Of a stretch of DNA of 64,000 nucleotides, positions 56,341 to 64,000 are shown in pieces. Below the pieces are notes generated by a model. It searched no databases. It had not been told where the DNA came from and worked only from the letters and a program-made list of their open reading frames with translations. The DNA lies in assembly GCA_015179025.1 (NCBI GenBank), contig WHUX01000030.1, positions 62,001-126,000 on the forward strand, in the 5' to 3' direction. The translations under genes were made by a program, and so were the position numbers. Numbering within the stretch: position 1 is the first letter of the stretch; each line of letters starts with the position of its first letter. The stretch is from Terfezia claveryi (lineage: Eukaryota; Ascomycota; Pezizomycetes; Pezizales; Pezizaceae).

Positions 56341-59300
56341 AAAAGGAAAAAAAAAAACAGGGTCAAAAAGGAGTAACCGGAGACAGAGGGCTCAGAGCAA
56401 GAAACTAGTTAGTCCGTTCCCTCTTTTCCTATTGTTCCGGAGGTCTTATATCCAATGTGCTGCCCTCATTCACCGTCAGCTGATGCTCGGGTGCCTAACT
56501 ATCCTTACAGAGTCGCAAATAAAAAAAAGTAAGAAACAAGGCTCCCCGTAAGCAAACCCCCCGCATGGCCAAGATTTCTTTCAGCCCGATGCGAGACACA
56601 TTCTTCTCCTTTGAAGAGGTTTCTCGCCCTAGTTTGCTTGTGTCTCTGGCCCGAGTCCAGCTCCGAGCGGAAGGAGGCGAGTGGTCCCAATGACGATTCA
56701 TTGCCGGGGTTTGGTCATTGCCAGTCCTTGTTGCTCCGGACCTGTCAACTTTTGCTGCGTTCCATTGTCAACACCCGCGACCACCAATGAGTGTAAAAAG
56801 GTCAGGACTGGTCATGATAAGATGGAAACTGGCTGACCAAGGATCATGCCTTGGTGGGACACTGGATGAGGAAAAGCACTGGGGTTCTGCCTTGAATCAA
56901 CATCGGGCTAACCTGACGTTCCTTAATTGCCACCGCTGGAGGTTACTGTTTTTAGATGGGGTTAGGGTTAAATTTTTCGCATCGCTCATCCGAGGAGGCG
57001 ACTTCCGGTTGGCTTCCTTCTAGGTGAAACCATAGCACTTTGACGATCAAATGTTTCCATGTATGTCCAGAAGACTGAGGCACAAGAACACTTCAGAGTG
57101 GTGTGTCAGGCTGTGATAATCCACATCTTCAGGTGAGGCAGGTACCGTACATATCTATTTGCAACGACCATGAGATATGAGACATTATGTTGCGGATGTC
57201 TTTGCTTTTACTCCCACAATTGCAGATGCAAGTCATAACATGTTTGAAGAAAGCTGCTGCCGAAAAGAGACAACATCAAACCAGAAACAGACAAGATCTT
57301 ATGCGTCAAGAGTTTGTTCCCGCAGAAAAGGACCGTGCACTAGTTAAGCCGAGGAAGGTGAGTCTCAAGTCTCAAGGCGACATTTTGTTCCCGAAATGTC
57401 TAAAGAAAATATATCAGGGTGCATCTACATACATACTGGTATCGGGAAAAAATTACATCCAGCACATAACTATAAAACATCGGGTACCTGCACCAACATG
57501 GCGTCGTGGAATGCCGATCACAGAATCGTAAACTGTTTACCAATGAAAGATTAATTCGCACCATTGGCCATAGGCCGAAAAATACTTCGTACTCACAAAA
57601 ACTCAATCGTAGGAGCCAGCGTAGTTTAAAGCACAAAACAATGTGCGACTGAGGGCAAGAACTACCGGATGCCCAATTTCTGACTCAATATCTACTGATT
57701 TTGCTAAGGTGGCCGTGGGGCATCCGATCCAACTGGTTCCGTCTCGCAATTGGGGGCTACAGAAGCAGGCACTGGAATTTGAATGCCGGGAGCTATTCGG
57801 GCCCACGATTGAAGTGCATCGGCCCCGCAGCGACGCATGACCTGATCCGACTATCCGCACCCTTATTGTTATATTTTACAGCATCCTTAATAAAAAATAC
57901 CGATTGCATCTATGTAGGCGGGCAGCAGACTAGATCTCGGCGTTCTTGCAACCATCAGACAATTCCCTAGGTACAGTACCAGTAGGTACTGTCCTACCAA
58001 GTTGGTTTGCGATAGGTAGGTGGGTACCTATGATCCCCTACTGACTCAAAACTCCGTTTTATAGCCCTTAAGTACTGCACTCTCTATATTTCTTTCATTT
58101 TTCATCGGTTTAATAGCCCCTGGAACTCTATTCAGACCGACTTTCCCCAAATTCTTTCTCTTTTCGGATATAACGAAGAAACAATACCCTATGTAAGTCC
58201 GAAGCTGCTAGCATGGAAGATAATTTGTCCATGATGTCCAAAGTGATTCACGTTTATCCGTTCCCTTTATACGATGTGGCCGCACGATCTGCATGCCTCC
58301 CAACACGGACTTCGTTTCGTTTATGCCTTGCCGCGACCAATTCGAGTTAGGTATTTGGTTCCACCACATAAACTCTGACCTGAAAGAAGAGGTGGCCATG
58401 GGAACGTAAGGTTCTTCATGCATGCTACTCCTCTTTAGTGGTATCGCAAATCGCAAACAAAAGCCCAACCTACACGTACGGCAAGCCGTTTGACAGGCCT
58501 CTGCCCTGACCATACCGGTGCGTTAGAGTCCAATCATCGAGATCGGGGACAGGGTGGGATCGAGCATGTACACGTGCACTCTACTGTCATTTCTCCAGCC
58601 GTGGCGGGAGATAAATAATACCTGGACTTTATATCCATTATTATATTCTTTACATACCGGTAAGTCGTGTGGCTCATGTTTTTGGCTGGTGCGAGTACCC
58701 AGTCGTGCTCCCGTGTTCGGCCACCGCCACGGGTTTCGAGGGGCTTGTGCCAACCAGACTACTATACGGTACTCTAACTCTCTACATGTTCTAGATAGGT
58801 AGTGTCCAACTGTTCGGTCACCACCACGGAACTCTACTCTACATGTTCTAGATAGGTAGTGTTAAGATTATCACTGTGGGGAAGGTAAGTACCGAGACTT
58901 GGATGCCCTGTGTGAGCATCACGACTGTGTCGTTATATTCACAGCCAGGTTGTACTGAATTCGAACCATGCTGCCGATAAATAAGCTCAACACTTGGTTG
59001 GTATGGCTTTTTATGTTATTGAACTAAACCTTCGAGTGAGCTCCTGCTTTCAGGTGTCGGTAAATCATACATATCTGAATATATGCAAACTTATCTGAAT
59101 CGTCCCCACTAGTTAGTTATCTGGGGTATCTTGTGCATATCTCACTCTTCCTGAAGTGGTCTTATTCAAGGAAACATGGCAACCGGGCACCAGCCATTAC
59201 GAAATCCAGTGCCATCAGGCCAACAACACAATTGTGGATGACTTCTCTGTTCCAGGATCTTATTCATATACCGGGGTACGGTCTTATAATTGATGTGATC

Positions 59301-59690
59301 TCGTTTTCCACCCCCGAAACAACCCTGTCTTCGGGTATCAAAAGGAGTCCTTTAATTCAACATGTGCGTTAACGTTATTGAGTGTTTTGGAATTATAAGT
59401 TCAAGTTTGGGACATACATTCCCCAAAAAATAGGTCTGTCTCACGAGAGGGGCAGCCTCTGGCTGTACATACCTACATCCAATTGCAACTCTGAGAACCA
59501 CGACTCGGATCCTACATAGCCTCGACTTACCTCGTAATATATATAAGAGATGGGATCTACCTCCTCTTCTGCCCAATATGGGTCTTGCATTGAACGTTAC
59601 TTATAACAATATAAATATATACACATGACTTGTCAATATAATAAATATACCAAAAGAAAAGGCATCAATAACGTAACGTAAGGTAAGCAC
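56341..59690. other. Extended gene-poor interval
   Basis: I see no supported gene. Frames of 60-115 codons (for example 57187-57531) lack recognisable domains. At 58780-58860 the string CTCTACATGTTCTAGATAGGTAGTGT occurs twice, about 58 bp apart, each with a CGG(C/T)CACC(G/A)CCACGG segment nearby. A MITE-like end TTGTGCCAACCAGACTA lies at 58745-58761. GGTAGGTGGGTACC-type words cluster at 57970-58030. Confidence 0.4.
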
Positions 59691-59785
59691 AGTTAGAGTA
59701 TGAATCCACTGTACTACCATTGCTGTCAGCTCATTGTCACAGGCCACCTCACCACTTTACTGAGCCAAACCTCCGAACATCATGA

Positions 59786-62700
59786 TCAGCAACCCCCCCC
59801 CTCCATATCTGAAAGGGACATACTCGGCCTCTCCGTACTAGGGCTATGCAGACTACTCCTCGGCTCCACACTTACTCTCCCCTGCCCCACCGTCATAGCT
59901 GCTCCTCCCACATTTCTCCCACTCCCTCTGCCCACTCTCCTCTCCTTCTTTATAGCCCTACCATCTTCGCTCCCACCCCCCTTCGACATCTTCCCTGCTC
60001 CTACAATCGGTGTATACGAAGAATCACTCTTCCTCCGGCCCGCCTTCTCACTCTCATTCTCCTTCTTCAACCAGCCGTTTTGCAATTCCATACTCGCTGC
60101 CACCTCCATCCCAGCTCTCAACTCTGGGACCTTCTCAATTTCCTTGAAGGTATCTACGTCCGTAGGCCAGAATGTAGCTCGTATCGTAATAATCGTGATA
60201 TCGAAGATTAGGCATGCAGCGATCGTGCAACAATATACGGCCCACCAGGAGAGGTCTCGACCAAAGCGCTCTAGGAGACCGCCTTCGACGTCGTAGATTA
60301 TGTTGTTATTGTAGAGGGCGGAAAGGATAAGGTTCCATCCGAACCTGGGGAAGATGTTAGTATGTCTGCGGGGAATGGGGATGTGTGGTGTGTAGTGTGG
60401 GGGTGTGGGGGAATCAGCACGAGGACGTGGGAGTGGCTAGGGTGCCAAAGGTTAAGCTTATACTTACCATCCACCAACAGAGAGGATGAAACTGAATAGA
60501 GCCAAAACGGATTTATTGTGCATCTCGATCAACCTTAAAACGAAAGGGAAAGTAAGTTAGCCAAGGTTACGCAAATCCACAAAGGCGTTAATATAATAAC
60601 AGCCGGACCGGCCTGAAGATCCGAAAAGCGAAAAAGCCAGGAGTCAATCTCATGCGCATCACGAGATTCCAGATATGGCCAATTCGAACATGAAAGTGGG
60701 AAAGGGAGACACATACTGTAATTTACTCGAAATCAGGGTCACAACGACACTATACGTCAACACCCCCATCGCAAATACCCCTCCATCCTTCACCGTCGGA
60801 TTATCCGCATAGAGCGTATCCATCATAAAGTACGTGATGACCGACTGCGAGGATGCGAGGAACATCCATCCGAAGTAGATTTTGAAATTAAATGCTTCGC
60901 CTCGTTGGCTAATGTGGTACAGCTCCGGGACCGCGAGGAGTGTGGATGCGGATAAGTCTTTTTCGAAGACACCCATGAATATTACGGGGAGGGAGGTAAA
61001 GAGCTGTTATGATGGGATCATTGTTAGTGATTATATGGGAACTTGAATATATATCGTACACGTTATTGTGCGTCCCTGATGCGAGGGCGGAGGGAAAGCG
61101 AACCGTATTGAACATACTCAGGGACCATTGCTCGTAAAGACTGGTTCCTGTATACCCATTGTAGCGTTGATAGAGTGCTTGAGTGAGGTAGAATAATAGC
61201 TCCTGGCAGCCTAATTAGCATTACCACATGGCAGTCCACAGTTCGATGACCAACTTTCCAAAATGTCCCAAGCACGTATTTGCACGTCCTGACATAATTC
61301 CATCTCCCATGAACTAGTAGTAACTTCAGCAAGAACCTAAATTGTGCAATTGAATAATCTGACACCCTAGCAGCTTGTAGACCTTCTTTCCCTGTGATTC
61401 CAATCCCCACATGTGCCTCTTGAATCATTGCAATATCGTTTGCCCCGTCACCAATGGCTAATGTGACAGACTTATCAACCTTCTTGCGAACTGCTTTGAC
61501 GAGTGCCGCCTTCTGACTCGGGCTAGCACGGCAGCAAATGACAGAGTCTGTGAGAATTGCAAGGTCAAAGAAAAGGGTCTTGAGTGTCTCGTCAGCTTCG
61601 ATGTCAGCAAGCGTAGCTCCGTCGACGACGACGACGGAATGTGCTATGGTCTCGCTGTTAATCTCCAGTATAGCCGCAGCCATTTGTTTCTCAACATCGT
61701 TGTCGTCTTTGTCCAGTATGGTGATGATGGAGTAGTCTTTTATCAGACGGCATGAATATCCGATGTTAATTGCGGTTTCTATAACGGTCAGCACTTATAC
61801 TATTTCAGTATCAATGCAGATATCTGTTCCTACCTCTCTTATCCCCAGTCAACATCCACAACTTGATGCCCGCTCTTCTAAGCTTGTCAATCGTTTCAGC
61901 AACACCCTTCTGTAACTTATCTTCAATAGCCGTACCGCCACAAAGCTCAAAGTCCCTTTCTATCATCTCTGCAGCCCTCTCAATCATCTCCTGCCTGTTG
62001 ACCAAGCTAGTAGTAGCCTCAGAAAATAGTTTCTTCCACACTGTATATTCTTGCTCATCGATAAAGCGATACCCATATAACAGTGTCCTTAAACCCTCAC
62101 TCGCAAAGTCGTTGATATGTCCGAAGCACCGAGCAAAGACTCTCTCTTCATCCAACGCCAGGCTTTCATCTACAAGGTCGTCGCTCTTATCTCGCTCCAT
62201 TGGTGCCCTAGGAGTTTCCCCAAAAGCAATGGAGTGTCTTGCTGCTGCTGGTACAACAGATCCTGGATACTCCCCAGAAGGCTGGGGAGTAGGCCTGGGC
62301 ATTTGGTCGGGTGTTGGTTCATTGGAAGAGTAATCACCCCATTCCCGACTCCGTAGCCACTGATCGAAGTCATCTCTAATAGGCTGTAGGCGGTTCAAAG
62401 TGACACTATTTCTGCTTGGGCCTCCGATACTTGGCCTATGGGTGCTGTTTCTTCTGATAACCTCCTGTGCTTCAACACTCCTTCGCAAACTGACCTTCCT
62501 CTCAATTTCAATCGCTTGCTTCCTTGCCATTACAGCCAATCGTAGGAGTTGCATAATAGTCGTATCGGCACCCTTGCAGAACAAACAAATTTTGCCATTT
62601 GGTAAGCGAACAATGATTGACATACGTTTGCGAGCACTGGAGAACTCAATGACATCTAGGATCTCATATCTCTCCGTCGCTGAACCTCCATCAGGCCCAT

Positions 62701-64000
62701 TTGGAAATGTCTTGATATAAATGGCATTCACATTGCGGTCAACAACCATATAGCCTAGCTCTCGTGCTGCACGGACCAGAGCATTTTCATCTGGAGACGC
62801 TGCTTGATAGATAGTTTCATCATCATCATCCTTCTCAGGAAGACAAGTATGACACAGTGCTATCGAGAGGAGGAAAAACCTTGCCTTCCGTGCGAAGAAT
62901 GTATGTGGGTGATCTTGTAAATAGCGAAGAAGCTCAAGGGTTGATAGTTGGACCTGAGGTCGTGAGGGTAACGCCGGAGATCGCCACTGAGAACTGCTAC
63001 GCTGAGGGCCGCCTTCGGATCTCTCTCGAAAGTTTCTGCTATGTGTATCCCCGAGGGCCTTCGGCAGTTCTCGTGGAGTAGCAAGGGTATCCAAATTCGA
63101 TGGCCTCTTTCCTGAACTTGAGCCCTTCCGTGACTTCTCTTTCCTTTTCTTGCTCTTGATGAAAGATCGATCACCAACATCTGCCGCCCGAATATCAACA
63201 TCATGAATCCATGCAGTACCAGCCACCGTGAGCTTTCGGAACATCATCGAGTTATCAGTCAAGGTCCCTGTTTTGTCAGAGAAAATGAAGCTACCAGATT
63301 GTCAAAAGATCATTCTCACGATTACATTGAAAGGCTTACAAACCTAATCTGTCCCAGATCCTCGTTGATGGTGGATGTCCTAGCCTCAAGTGGTGTATTC
63401 GTCTCCTCATGATACATATCGATATCGTCATTGAGGAAAACAATCTGAGCTACCTTGACGATTTCCAAGCTCACATACAGGGATAGGGGTATAAGGGTAT
63501 TGAACCTGTGAAGGAAACTTCAGCTTCGTGCACCGGAAACAATATTCAAACGTTGGGACCAACATGATGATGAATCCAGCAAATATGGGAAAGAATGGAA
63601 CACTGCCGTCCTCTAAATACCATGACCGTTTCTCTGTGGTATTCTTCCATAATCTATAGGCAACTGTATTGAAAATGGATAGCGCTATAACGAATATAAC
63701 GACAAAAATAACAATCTTATTCACCAGTGCTTGTAGGGTAGGGGCCTTTGTGCGAGGATTTTTATTTGCACTGTATAAGGGTCAGCTTTGCAACAAGATA
63801 GTTCAAGAAGCTCCCATTACTTCATTCTGATTTTGGTCTCCTCCCCAGTGAAGATCACAAGCCCAAGGCAAGACGAAGTATTCCGGATAGTACTTCCACG
63901 GTATATGATCTGACTATTCGTCAATGGTCTCTCCTCATTACCCATTGCCACTTTACCCTCGAAGTTATAAAGGTCCAGATTAGGATCCTCGACAACAATC
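59786..64000 (-). CDS. DNF3: P4-type phospholipid-translocating ATPase (Dnf3-like), 5' part beyond the window
   Basis: A flippase that moves phospholipids to the cytosolic leaflet of Golgi and plasma membranes. From 64000 downward the blocks are: [20 protein letters not shown] (actuator region end), membrane segment [33 protein letters not shown], the phosphorylation motif [19 protein letters not shown] (Asp codon near 63277), LPKALGDTH and [11 protein letters not shown]. Then come [22 protein letters not shown] with a long insert typical of Dnf3, [43 protein letters not shown] and the C-terminal helices, ending [15 protein letters not shown] and a disordered tail. At least six introns interrupt it. 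The N-terminus is missing. Confidence 0.92.

Noticed and set aside
59700..60296. 198-codon plus-strand frame
   Set aside because: Overlaps the C-terminal exon of the flippase in antisense; no domain recognised.

Overview
The window looks like a contig from a filamentous ascomycete (Pezizomycotina). Genes are intron-containing, with GT..AG introns mostly of 50-70 nt, and the core set is fungal: mitochondrial C1-tetrahydrofolate synthase, Cns1, Spt3, Dph2, Gep4, Otu1, Gaa1, a PTM1-like Golgi protein, a Pah1/Htf1-type homeodomain factor and a Dnf3-type flippase. I cannot place the genus from sequence alone. The repeats are a Tad-like LINE, MITEs and Crinkler-type genes.

Layout. 1-3.6 kb: C1-THF synthase (-). 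3.6-12 kb: accessory region with a long inverted-repeat element, 5'-truncated LINE copies, minisatellites, a relic of an AAA-ATPase-like/PD-(D/E)XK family gene, and a Crinkler/RHS-type pseudogene split by a LINE insertion with a clear target-site duplication. 11.2-12.9 kb: an unknown gene and a frameshifted alpha/beta-hydrolase. 13.1-15.5 kb: CNS1 (-) and SPT3 (+), sharing a 310-bp divergent promoter. 15.5-18.9 kb: gene-poor, with repeats. 18.9-21.9 kb: large conserved fungal protein (-). 22.5-31 kb: second accessory region with a duplicated 0.6-kb repeat, a third LINE copy, an MFS-like transporter, an apparently intact Crinkler-like gene and a second Crinkler NTPase relic. 31.5-54 kb: compact housekeeping block (GCV1, conserved protein, DPH2, signal-peptide repeat protein, DUF1308 protein, PTM1-like, GEP4, HAUS1-like, OTU1, GAA1). 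53.3-55 kb: homeobox factor (-) with a long upstream region. 59.8-64 kb: DNF3-type P4-ATPase (-), running off the end.

Joint themes. Several genes serve one-carbon metabolism (C1-THF synthase and the glycine-cleavage T protein), mitochondrial lipids (Gep4), GPI anchoring and membrane asymmetry (Gaa1, the flippase), but they do not form a functional cluster. The most interesting material is the Crinkler-type locus at 27.8-30.5 kb. An intact gene with two ubiquitin-like modules and a nuclease-like C-terminus is followed, on the same strand and in the same intron phase, by a decayed P-loop NTPase cassette. That cassette is about 99% identical over roughly 300 bp to part of the LINE-broken pseudogene 20 kb away. 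A second theme is one-base indels in homopolymer runs inside several otherwise well-conserved genes, which more likely reflect assembly error than true gene loss.
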